A stretch of 62,553 nt of DNA from an uncultured Lewinella sp. (lineage in GTDB: Bacteria; Bacteroidota; Bacteroidia; Chitinophagales; Saprospiraceae): contig CALMYQ010000218.1 of NCBI GenBank assembly GCA_937873655.1, positions 1 through 62,553 on the forward strand, written 5' to 3'. The translations under genes were made by a program, and so were the position numbers. Within the stretch, counting starts at the first letter, position 1; each line of letters opens with the position of its first letter. The notes under the pieces were generated by a model that saw only the letters and a list, made by a program, of their open reading frames with translations, had not been told where the DNA came from and did no database searches. Of the stretch, positions 18,984 through 26,569 are shown in pieces.

Positions 18984-19006
18984 GGCAACCCTTGTGGTTG
19001 CCCCTA
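18984..19006. repeat. GGGCAACC-N5-GGTTGCCC hairpin repeat
   Basis: A single clean copy lies in the 39-base gap between the second RraA gene and the second enolase-superfamily gene. The 8-bp arms are perfect complements. Confidence 0.7.
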
Positions 19007-19021
19007 CGATAATAAACCGTT

Positions 19022-20299
19022 ATGAACCACAATCGCAGAAATTTCCTCGCCAAAACCGCCGCCGCGGCCGCGGTGGCCGCCGCACCCCTTTCCGGATTCG
19101 GACGCGTATTGGAGCAATCGATTGCGCAAACGCCGAAACACTCCATTCCTTCCGATCTGAAGATCACCGACATCAAATGCGGGTACATTCGCGGCGGGCA
19201 TAGCCTGTTCGTCAAGATCTATTCCAACCAGGACATCTGGGGATGCGGCGAAGGGGTAGATGCAACGCCCGGCACGTACCACCTGGTCAAGATGTTCGGC
19301 CAGCGCATCAAAGGGAAAAGCCCGCTGAATGTGCACCGGTTGTTCGAGGATATCCGGCGGTCCGGTTTTTTTGAGGGCGCTCAATCGGGCATGTACGTTG
19401 CCGTACTGACCGCGGTGGAAACAGCCCTGTGGGACCTGGCCGGCAAGGCGCTCGGCTTACCGGTTTACCAGTTGCTGGGCGGGAAATTCCGCGACAAGAT
19501 CCGGGTGTATATGGATACGGCCCTGTACCAAAGCCGGTTGCCGCAGCCCGCCGAATTTGCGGAAGCCGCCAAAAAGGCCGTCGACATGGGCTTTACCGCC
19601 GTCAAATTCGACGTCGACCAGGCCAATGACCCCAATAAATACGACTGGTACAACTGGACTGCAAGCCCGGCGGAGCTCCAGCGGATGTACGACCAGATAT
19701 CAGCCGCCCGCCAGGCCGTAGGCCCCAATATCGACGTATGCGTGGATATGCACGGCCGCTACGATGCCGTCACCGGCGAGAAGGTAGCCAAAATGATGGA
19801 GCCGCTCAACCTTATGTGGCTGGAAGAACCCATCCCGGCCGAAAACCCGGATGCCTACAAAAAGATCACCGAATCGACCACTACACCCATTTGCGCCGGA
19901 GAGAACCACTACCTGGCGCACGGTTTCCGCCCCTTGCTGGAAATGGGCGCCGTCGACATCATTATGCCCGACCTCCAGAAAGCGGGCGGCCTGGGTGAAG
20001 GCCAGCGGATCGCCAACCTGGCCAACCTCTACTACGTGCCGTTCGCACCGCATATGGTGGCTTCCTATCTGGGCGCGATGGCTTCGTGCCACGTCTGCGC
20101 TTCCGTTCCCAATTTCATGATCCTGGAATGGCAGACCTATTTCCATTCCGACCCCATGTTCAAGGAAATCGTCACCTTTGACGGCGAAATGGTGGAGAAC
20201 GGCTTCATCACCCTGCGGGAAAAACCCGGCATCGGCGTGGAGATCAATGAAGAAGGGATGCGGAAATACGCTACGCCGGGGGTGCCGTTTTTTGAGTAA
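19022..20299 (+). CDS. Tat-exported enolase-superfamily dehydratase-like enzyme, copy 2
   Basis: A 425-residue enzyme with a twin-arginine signal (NRRNFLAKTAAAAAV). Catalytic landmarks are AVKFDV (about 193), DVCVDMHGRYD with metal Asp and His (about 243), WLEEPIPAEN (metal Glu), CAGENHY (metal Glu, about 293) and APHMVASY with a general-base-type His (about 342). This set resembles the D-galactonate/galactarate dehydratase branch of the mandelate-racemase group. The reaction is probably dehydration of an aldonic or uronic acid to its 2-keto-3-deoxy form, here in the periplasm. The preceding RraA-type gene and the following BASS carrier suggest further cleavage and import of the keto acid. 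The substrate is inferred only by class. Confidence 0.87.
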   Translation: MNHNRRNFLAKTAAAAAVAAAPLSGFGRVLEQSIAQTPKHSIPSDLKITDIKCGYIRGGHSLFVKIYSNQDIWGCGEGVDATPGTYHLVKMFGQRIKGKSPLNVHRLFEDIRRSGFFEGAQSGMYVAVLTAVETALWDLAGKALGLPVYQLLGGKFRDKIRVYMDTALYQSRLPQPAEFAEAAKKAVDMGFTAVKFDVDQANDPNKYDWYNWTASPAELQRMYDQISAARQAVGPNIDVCVDMHGRYDAVTGEKVAKMMEPLNLMWLEEPIPAENPDAYKKITESTTTPICAGENHYLAHGFRPLLEMGAVDIIMPDLQKAGGLGEGQRIANLANLYYVPFAPHMVASYLGAMASCHVCASVPNFMILEWQTYFHSDPMFKEIVTFDGEMVENGFITLREKPGIGVEINEEGMRKYATPGVPFFE

Positions 20300-20599
20300 T
20301 TGAGGAATTGAGGAATTGAGGAACTGAGGAATTGAGGAATTGAGGAACTGAGGAATCGAGGAATTGAGGAATCGAGGAATTGAGGAACTGAGTTCCCGGC
20401 TTACGATTGCCAACTGCCAACTGAGGACTGAGGACTGCCAACTGAGGACTGCCAACTGAGGACTGCCAACTGAGGACTGCCAACTGAAGACTGCCAACTG
20501 AGGACTGAGGACTGCCAACTGCCAACTGAGGACTGCCAACTGCCAACTGCCAACTAAAATAACTATATTGCGCCATACAAGACGAAAGACCGACACCTG
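20300..20599. repeat. Intergenic short tandem repeats: 8-bp (GAGGAATT) and 7-bp (CTGAGGA/CTGCCAA) arrays
   Basis: About 20298-20390 is an array of the 8-bp unit GAGGAATT with T/C variants (AACTGAGG, AATCGAGG). About 20403-20557 is an array of alternating heptamers CTGAGGA and CTGCCAA. There are no unique spacers, so it is not CRISPR. Open frames through it give low-complexity peptides (SWQLAVLS) and are not genes. The 8-bp array recurs at 54653-54728 and the heptamer array at 44655-44940. Confidence 0.85.
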
Positions 20600-21697
20600 A
20601 TGACTCAAACGACGACTTCAACCTACCGAAACCTGATCATACTGGCCGGCGCTTGTTTTGCCGGCGCTTTGGTTGCCTGGTTTGCCGGCGCCGGCGACTG
20701 GATCGCTCCCGGATTGATCCTGGGCTTTCTGCTGATGGGCATCGGCGTAAGGGGGTACCCGCTGCTGAAAGGATTTTCCTTTACGTTTTCCATTTTTGCC
20801 GGCGTGGCGCTGGCCCTTACCTTCCCGCAATATTTCGTGAAGATCGGCGATTTCAAATTGTCCAGGCTGATCCTGCCGCTGTTGCAGATCATCATGTTCG
20901 GGATGGGTACCGCGCTGAGCTGGAAGGATTTTGCCAGGGTCGCCAAGATGCCGAAGGGGATCCTGGTGGGGATCTTGTGCCAGTTTACCATTATGCCGCT
21001 GGTGGGGTTGACGGTCACCAAGGTCTTTGCTTTTCCGCCTGAGATTGCCGCGGGTATTATCCTGGTGGGCAGTTGCCCGAGCGGGTTGGCTTCCAACGTG
21101 ATGTCCTACCTGGCCAAAGCCAACCTGGCCCTGTCCGTCAGCCTGACGGCCGTGGCTACCCTGCTGGCGCCGCTGCTGACCCCGTTTCTCATGAAATTGC
21201 TGGGTGGCCAATACATCGAGGTCAATGCGCTGGGGATGCTGTGGGACATTACCAAGATCGTGATCCTGCCCATCATCGCGGGGTTGGTCTTCAACCATTT
21301 CCTGCACGGCAAAACCCCCTGGCTGGACGCCGCCATGCCGGTTGTTTCCATGGTCGGCATCGCTGTGATCATCATGATCATCACGGCTGCCGGCCGGGAC
21401 AGCCTGATGACCATCGGTCCGCTGCTCATTCTGGCCACCCTGGTCCACAACCTAACAGGCTATTTATTGGGTTATTGGGGCGCGCGCGCCTTCCGCATGT
21501 CGGAGAAGGATTGCCGCACCGTTGCGCTGGAAGTGGGGATGCAGAACGGCGGGCTCGCATCCGGCCTCGCCCTGACCATGGGCAAACTGGCAACCGTCGG
21601 TCTGGCCCCTGCCGTTTTCGGCCCGATGATGAACATTACGGGGTCTTCACTCGCCATCTGGTGGGGGAGTAAGCCGCTGAAAGAGGAGGGGGGCTAA
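20600..21697 (+). CDS. Bile acid:sodium symporter (BASS) family transporter
   Basis: A 365-residue inner-membrane carrier with about ten hydrophobic helices. The BASS signature around GSCPSGLASNVMSYLAKANLALSVSLTAVATL (family positions for Na+ and substrate contact) lies at about 155-187, and a second half has LEVGMQNGGLASGLAL. BASS proteins import organic anions with sodium; bacterial and plastid members carry bile acids, pyruvate or other 2-oxo acids. Following directly on two exported dehydratase/aldolase pairs, it is a good candidate for importing the resulting keto acid or pyruvate; that is inference from context. It is separated from them by a tandem-repeat array and may have its own promoter. 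Confidence 0.9.
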   Translation: MTQTTTSTYRNLIILAGACFAGALVAWFAGAGDWIAPGLILGFLLMGIGVRGYPLLKGFSFTFSIFAGVALALTFPQYFVKIGDFKLSRLILPLLQIIMFGMGTALSWKDFARVAKMPKGILVGILCQFTIMPLVGLTVTKVFAFPPEIAAGIILVGSCPSGLASNVMSYLAKANLALSVSLTAVATLLAPLLTPFLMKLLGGQYIEVNALGMLWDITKIVILPIIAGLVFNHFLHGKTPWLDAAMPVVSMVGIAVIIMIITAAGRDSLMTIGPLLILATLVHNLTGYLLGYWGARAFRMSEKDCRTVALEVGMQNGGLASGLALTMGKLATVGLAPAVFGPMMNITGSSLAIWWGSKPLKEEGG

Positions 21698-21862
21698 GTT
21701 GTCAGTAATGAACATGGAAATAGCTTATGAATATCTACTCTTTTTTGTTTATATGATTGATTGTTAATGCATTGTGGGGTAGTGCAATTGGGTGCTTTAA
21801 ATTGTTTTATAAAAAAAATAAAAAAACTTTATGTTGATTTAAATAACCTTATTACCTTTGGG

Positions 21863-22627
21863 ATGGACCAAAATTCTTACAAAAAGATAAAGGCTTTTGC
21901 AGAAGCCTTAAAGTTTAAACCAGCATTTATTCTTTTAGACCAAGTTTGCACTGATGACGAGGATGTCCAGAGTTTGAGTCTATTAAAAGCAAGGGTGAAT
22001 GACTTGAATAAATCGGATGTTAATGGGACACGCACTCCGGATGAGATTCAAGCTATGAAAAACCGGATAGTACAATCAATTTTGACATTGGTTGACCGTT
22101 TGACTCCTTTGAATTCAAAAGGTGAAAAAAACTTGTCAGCTGATTCCCAAGATGAAACGGTCATCAATTTACCATTAGAACTTCGAAATTCTAAAGAACA
22201 ACTAATTGATTCTATGCGAAATGATGCTCGACTAAATAATAGGCATTTCACCAACCTCAACGATTGGGTCAATCTAATGGTGAATTGTCAAACTGTCGTT
22301 AAAAGTTTGAATACCTGTGATTGGGAGGACTATAACGATAGATTGGAAGCATATTCATTAGTTCATAGATTGTCCAATTCTTTCCAAGAACTTGTTTTCG
22401 AACTGAGAGACTCTGAAAACGAAAATTCAGAATTGTTTGATTTGGTCAACTGTACAAACCCAGTAATGATTCAAATTTTAAACGATATCGAAAATGCAAA
22501 TAAAGGTAATTATCGGATTACCAGTCAATTAATTGCAAAAAATAGAACTTTAATTTTACGAATTAAGAAAGTACTTGAGGAATTGAAAATATTAATAGAA
22601 ATTGGAGGTTTAATTAATTGGAACTAG
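21863..22627 (+). CDS. Hypothetical protein, helical, EAD11-like N-terminus
   Basis: A 254-residue all-helical protein, not recognised as a whole. The first 85 residues show a pattern (LLKARVNDLNK, then a GT turn, EIQAMKNRIVQSILTLVDRL) reminiscent of effector-associated domain 11, a small adaptor found in bacterial conflict systems; this is pattern similarity by eye only. The rest is helical, with no catalytic motif seen. The gene is strikingly AT-rich: 20 of 60 bases are G or C in 22141-22200, against well over half in the flanks. The ATG at 21863 was chosen because upstream codons give a lysine/cysteine-rich, unlikely start. It runs into the next gene with 8 bases between. Probably horizontally acquired. 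Confidence 0.7.
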   Translation: MDQNSYKKIKAFAEALKFKPAFILLDQVCTDDEDVQSLSLLKARVNDLNKSDVNGTRTPDEIQAMKNRIVQSILTLVDRLTPLNSKGEKNLSADSQDETVINLPLELRNSKEQLIDSMRNDARLNNRHFTNLNDWVNLMVNCQTVVKSLNTCDWEDYNDRLEAYSLVHRLSNSFQELVFELRDSENENSELFDLVNCTNPVMIQILNDIENANKGNYRITSQLIAKNRTLILRIKKVLEELKILIEIGGLINWN

Positions 22628-22635
22628 ACCGGCCA

Positions 22636-23052
22636 ATGGCCTATTCTTTCACAATCACGTCAAGTAAAGACATTCGAGATTTCACGGATGGTTTATCTGC
22701 TGGTACGCCTGTATTAGAGATAGCAGCCTTTTTAAAGGCACTAGGAAAAAAATTAAAAGGTACCAATCGCCATAATATGCCCCCGAATCTTGTCGGCGAC
22801 ACTGAAAGTTTTATACTTAAAATTCAGGAAATTTTTGTTGATAGTGAGAAGAATCTTAGGCCTAATACAGAAAATCTCTTGTTTGATGTGATTGGATATA
22901 TACAAGAACTAACCCAAGAAATCGAATTAGAGGGAAAGTTAAAAGCAAATTTTTATTCTGGTATTCCAAAACTTGGCGTTATGCTTCAAAATCTAGCAAG
23001 TTATTTGGGAACAGCAGTTGCAATGGTATCAATTACCACTATACTCAATTAA
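22636..23052 (+). CDS. Hypothetical protein, possible C-terminal membrane segment
   Basis: A 138-residue protein of unknown family, AT-rich like its upstream neighbour and almost certainly co-transcribed with it (8-base gap). The N-terminus has an alternating beta-like stretch (AYSFTITSS). The middle is amphipathic helix. The end (LASYLGTAVAMVSITTIL) is hydrophobic enough for one membrane helix. A TTG at 22618 would extend it by six residues and overlap the previous stop; the ATG at 22636 is preferred. The pair of an adaptor-like helical protein and a small possibly membrane-seeking protein would fit a small defence or toxin module, but no function can be claimed. Confidence 0.65.
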   Translation: MAYSFTITSSKDIRDFTDGLSAGTPVLEIAAFLKALGKKLKGTNRHNMPPNLVGDTESFILKIQEIFVDSEKNLRPNTENLLFDVIGYIQELTQEIELEGKLKANFYSGIPKLGVMLQNLASYLGTAVAMVSITTILN

Positions 23053-23080
23053 TCCATACGATCGATTTTTAGCACTCCCG

Positions 23081-25345
23081 TCAAAGATTCACCCAATACG
23101 TCAGCTTGAACACCAACGCCCGGTTCTTGCTGCTGAAGTCTTCCGGAAAATAATTCTCCGTATAAACGATAAAGAAATCGGAGGCGGGCTGGTAGCGCCA
23201 CTGGAATCGGGCATTGAGGTTCATGTTCCGCTGCAGGTTGTTGTATTGATAGTAGGTGGTAAGGAAAATCTTGTCAGTCAGTGTCAGGTCGATGCGCGGT
23301 CCGATCAGGAAGAGTTTTTCCTTGCCGTAGTTGTCGGGCAGCTTGATGTCGTTGTAGTCGAACACCAGCGAGACGTTGCCGAACGGCTGATAGCGGGCAT
23401 TGAGCTGCCCGCTGATGTTGAGGTTGGTACCGTTGTAGAATCCGCCGTAAACCAGGCCCAGTTCAAAGTTGACGATCTGCCGGGTATTGCTTTGAAAGCT
23501 GCCGCCGACCGCATGCCAATCGTATTCTTCGCCTTCGTGGAAGGAGGTGTATTTATCCGGATCGATCAGGCTGAAATCGCGGGTCAGGTGCTGAAAGCTG
23601 TATCCATAACCGAATTCCAGGGTTGCCGAACTCAGGAAATTGATCTTGTAGCCAAGTGAATAGGCCTTGTCGGTTAGGGTGCCTGCGGGCGTATTGGTAT
23701 GTCTCAGTTCAAGGACCGGCCCCATGTATACGATCGATTCGGTTTTGGGATAGATCCGGTATTCGGCGCCCATAAAATAATTGATCTGACCGGGATAAAC
23801 GCCCTTGCCGGGTACGAAGCCCGCCTCCGCGTTGAAGTTTTTACCGATTATGGTACTGCCGCCGAAAATATTGAACGCCCGGACTGAATACCGCAGGAAT
23901 CCGCCGCCCGTCAGGGTAGCGTCCTTGTTGAAATCGTCAAAGGATTGGGCCGCATACCCGCTCAGGTACCACTTGTTGTCAGCGCTGAGCATTTCCAGGT
24001 CGGCCCCGAACACCCGGTTGTAGGTATTCTTCATCAGGGTCTTTTTCCCGTTCAGTGTTTCTTCCCTGAAGATGCCGGGGTGGAAAAAACGGGATGAGTC
24101 CGCATCGCCGACACCAAGACTTTCTTTATTGACGAAAATGAAGGATAAGCTGGATTGTTCGCCGAAATTCCGCTGTACGGAGGCCACGGCGTAATTTTGC
24201 GCCGGCAACCCCAACGCGGGCGTGGCTTTGGTCTGCATGTCCATCACGGCCAGCCGCCACTTCTCATTGATGGAACCGCTGAGCCGCGCCCCGAACGTGA
24301 TCGGTACTCGCTGCAGCACCCCGTTCGTGTCCTGGGCTATGCCGATGCGGCGGGAAAAAATGGGCCTCGCCTCGGGAAAGCCCGCGTTACTGAACAGGTC
24401 GTTGTTCTCCAGGAAGAATTGCCGCCGTTCGGGGAAGCTGTATTCAAACCGGGTCAGGTTGAGCACCTGCCGGTCGACTTCCACCTGGGAGAAATCCGGA
24501 TTAACGGTCAGGTCAAGATTGAGGGATGGGGTGACGCCGACCTTGGCATCGAAGCCCGCCTGAAAATCGGAGGATTTCCTGGCGGGGTCGGTTTCGCTAT
24601 CCTTGGCTGTGTTGCCGGCAATGTAGGGGATCGCCGAGATATTGGTTTTGGCTGGCGGGATGGGGTCCATCCAGCGCAACTGGCCGGAGTAGGCGAATGC
24701 ACCGGTGTTGAACTGAATGGGGGTCCGGATCCAGGAGGATTTCTGATTCCGTTTCTTATCCAGCCGGTCGAAGGCGATGTTCCATTCGGAAAGGTTGCTC
24801 TTGTAGCGGAAGCTGTTGAAAGGGATGGCCATTTCCACAATCCACTTGTCGGGGTAGCGCACCACTTTGGAGTACCACTTGTTGTCCCAGAATATGTTCC
24901 AGCTGTCATTACCCGAGCCGCCTGCAGAAACCGTTCCCTCCATCTGTACCCCTTTGGGGGTGATAACAAAGAAAAAACCGTTCAACCGGTCGTTGTAAGT
25001 GCCCAGAACCATGCCGACATTGTCATTGATATCGTATTCGAAATCGCGGCGCAGCGAATTGATCATGTCCGGGCTCTCATCGTCATAACAGACAAAGGAA
25101 ACATACAGGAAGTGATCGTTGAAGGTGAGCCGGGCTTCGGTCTGGAAATTGACTTTCTGGTCGTCCACCGGGTAGTTCAGGTACCAGTTGTCGGCTACGT
25201 CGGCTTCCTGCCAGTCGGCTTCGTCCAGCAGGCCGTCGAGGACGATCTCACCTTTGGCCTTCCTGATTTCAAGAACGGTGCCGGGTGTGTTTTGGGACCA
25301 GATTGCACAAGGTGATAGGAGGAGGAGAAACAGGACTTTTTTCAT
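23081..25345 (-). CDS. DUF5916 outer-membrane protein with CBM9-like N-terminal domain
   Basis: A 754-residue exported protein. A signal peptide (1-17) precedes a carbohydrate-binding-module-9-like domain (about 28-215: GEIVLDGLLDEADWQEA, then LYVSFVCYDDE and WIVEMAIPFNSFRY). It is followed by a large DUF5916 beta-barrel region (FSYPERRQFFLE-type segment at FEYSFPERRQFFLENNDLF, about 310), ending in VFKLTYWVNL. Such proteins are common in Bacteroidota and are thought to be outer-membrane proteins; their exact role is not established. It converges with the AT-rich island, 28 bases away. A TACATTTG box lies 48 bases upstream of the start. Confidence 0.9.
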   Translation of the reverse strand: MKKVLFLLLLSPCAIWSQNTPGTVLEIRKAKGEIVLDGLLDEADWQEADVADNWYLNYPVDDQKVNFQTEARLTFNDHFLYVSFVCYDDESPDMINSLRRDFEYDINDNVGMVLGTYNDRLNGFFFVITPKGVQMEGTVSAGGSGNDSWNIFWDNKWYSKVVRYPDKWIVEMAIPFNSFRYKSNLSEWNIAFDRLDKKRNQKSSWIRTPIQFNTGAFAYSGQLRWMDPIPPAKTNISAIPYIAGNTAKDSETDPARKSSDFQAGFDAKVGVTPSLNLDLTVNPDFSQVEVDRQVLNLTRFEYSFPERRQFFLENNDLFSNAGFPEARPIFSRRIGIAQDTNGVLQRVPITFGARLSGSINEKWRLAVMDMQTKATPALGLPAQNYAVASVQRNFGEQSSLSFIFVNKESLGVGDADSSRFFHPGIFREETLNGKKTLMKNTYNRVFGADLEMLSADNKWYLSGYAAQSFDDFNKDATLTGGGFLRYSVRAFNIFGGSTIIGKNFNAEAGFVPGKGVYPGQINYFMGAEYRIYPKTESIVYMGPVLELRHTNTPAGTLTDKAYSLGYKINFLSSATLEFGYGYSFQHLTRDFSLIDPDKYTSFHEGEEYDWHAVGGSFQSNTRQIVNFELGLVYGGFYNGTNLNISGQLNARYQPFGNVSLVFDYNDIKLPDNYGKEKLFLIGPRIDLTLTDKIFLTTYYQYNNLQRNMNLNARFQWRYQPASDFFIVYTENYFPEDFSSKNRALVFKLTYWVNL

Positions 25346-25392
25346 ACGTTAATCCAATTAGGTCGTCTTTTCGGGTGATGGATTTCGGGATG

Positions 25393-25400
25393 CAAATGTA
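25393..25400 (-). promoter_or_regulatory. Putative -7 box (TACATTTG)
   Basis: A TAnnTTTG match on the minus strand, 48 bases before the DUF5916 start. No good -33 TTG is seen at the usual distance, so this is a weak call. Confidence 0.3.
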
Positions 25401-25481
25401 CGGAAAGTTTGGACAACGGAATATCCGGTAACGGGATTGATTAGCAGGGATTTGGGGGATGTAACCCCGGGGTAGGGATGA

Positions 25482-25544
25482 AAACAGAAACACCGTTCCC
25501 GGCGGATTGGTTCCCCAAATCACCCGGAACGGCTGTTTCTGTTT
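25482..25544 (-). terminator. Long hairpin, terminator-like
   Basis: AAACAGAAACA-CCGTTCC on the left pairs with GGAACGG-CTGTTTCTGTTT on the right, with a one-base bulge and a loop of about 23 bases. It lies between the hydrolase remnant and DUF5916, both on the minus strand, and is followed on that strand by a short T run. Confidence 0.5.
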
Positions 25545-25650
25545 ATTTTCAATGTGAATCAAGGGTCGAAACTTGGAACCGACTGTAAATCAGCGAATAT
25601 TGTTGGGAGGCAACTTCGAGTTGCCTTTCAACTTGCCTGAAAAAACAGGG

Positions 25651-26019
25651 TTACTGCCGGTTGATCCAGTCCAGGATATAATCGGCTTCCTCGTGCCAGG
25701 TAGGCAGGCCGACGACAAAGTGATTTTTGCCCTTGAACTCCTTGTACTCCGTAACTGAGCCGTTTTGCTTGTAGCGTTTGAAGTTCCGGTAGTTGAGGGA
25801 CGCCGGAAGGATATTGTCCGTGCTGCCGGAAATGATCAGCAGCGGGTTGTGCGCTTTTTTAAAATCCACCTTTGCAGCGGAGGTCAGGCCGCCCCGTGCT
25901 ACGCGTTTGGATTCCGGGATGGTGTTGGCTTCGAAATATTTTTGCCATTCCTGCCATCCGTTGTGGCTTACAAAAGCGCCGGTAATGAATACTACGGTTT
26001 TAGATTGGATCGATTTCAT
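25651..26019 (-). pseudogene. Alpha/beta hydrolase with internal deletion
   Basis: A 122-residue frame. It starts like a full alpha/beta hydrolase (KTVVFITGAFVSHNGWQEWQ, residues 8-27) and jumps after KYFEA straight to a typical C-terminal part (NTIPESKR, LLIISGSTDNILP, then the catalytic-type His in GKNHFVVG). The nucleophile elbow (GxSxG) and the core strands, roughly 150 residues in relatives, are absent. The reading frame is intact across the join, so a short protein could still be made, but it cannot be a normal hydrolase. The neighbouring Crp-type gene shows the same kind of loss. The size of the deletion is from memory of the family and is approximate. Confidence 0.7.
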
Positions 26020-26109
26020 CGTTGTAATTTTTAAAGGTTGCTATCAATGCTGATGCCACAAAGATGGGGGTGCGGTGAGGGCAAAAACTTTAACCTCGGT
26101 TAAAATCGA

Positions 26110-26355
26110 TCACTTTTGCGAAATTCTTTTTCGGATCCGGCTCAGAGAGGGGCCGCGGATACCGAGGTAGGAGGAGATCTGGTAAAGGGGGACCGAATTG
26201 AAAATGTCCGGATGCTGCTGGATCAGGTCGAGGTACCTTTCCTCCGGCGACAGGAACAGAAAACTCTCGGTCCGTTTCATGGACAGGTTGAAGCATTCTT
26301 CGTCGATCCCGGCGATTTCCTTAAGGGCGTGCTGGAGGATGTCGGTTGGCGTCAT
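26110..26355 (-). pseudogene. Crp/Fnr-type regulator lacking its cyclic-nucleotide-binding domain
   Basis: An 81-residue frame from the ATG at 26355. Residues 1-26 (MTPTDILQHALKEIAGIDEE) look like the usual first helix of a Bacteroidota Crp-family protein. Residues about 30-81 (LSPEERYLDLIQQHP, VPLYQISSYLGIRGPSLSRIRKRI) are the family's C-terminal helix-turn-helix. The intervening beta-roll, about 110 residues in relatives, is missing, with the frame preserved. It could still encode a stand-alone DNA-binding peptide. Crp-family genes often sit beside an alpha/beta hydrolase gene in this phylum; here both appear to have lost their middles. Confidence 0.65.
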
Positions 26356-26569
26356 AAGTTGTTTTACAAAATGGCACGGTGAAAATGGCGGGATAAAGGT
26401 ACGGCATTTCCGGCCATTCGATACCAGCCGGATCCTTCCAAAATAAAATTGATTTGCCGCAACATGTCCAAAGTGAATTTCAAATGAATTTCTATATGAT
26501 ATATTATTATATAATTTAATTATTGCTATTTTGCTGCCCGGTATCGGTGTAACTTCATAATTTCTAATA

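Noticed and set aside
20271..20621. CRISPR-like tandem array
   Set aside because: The units are 7-8 bp and contiguous with no unique spacers, and there are no cas genes nearby.
21853..21862. TACCTTTG box as promoter of the AT-rich island
   Set aside because: It ends three bases before the chosen ATG, leaving no room for a transcription start, and the upstream TTG is 16 rather than about 19-21 bases away.
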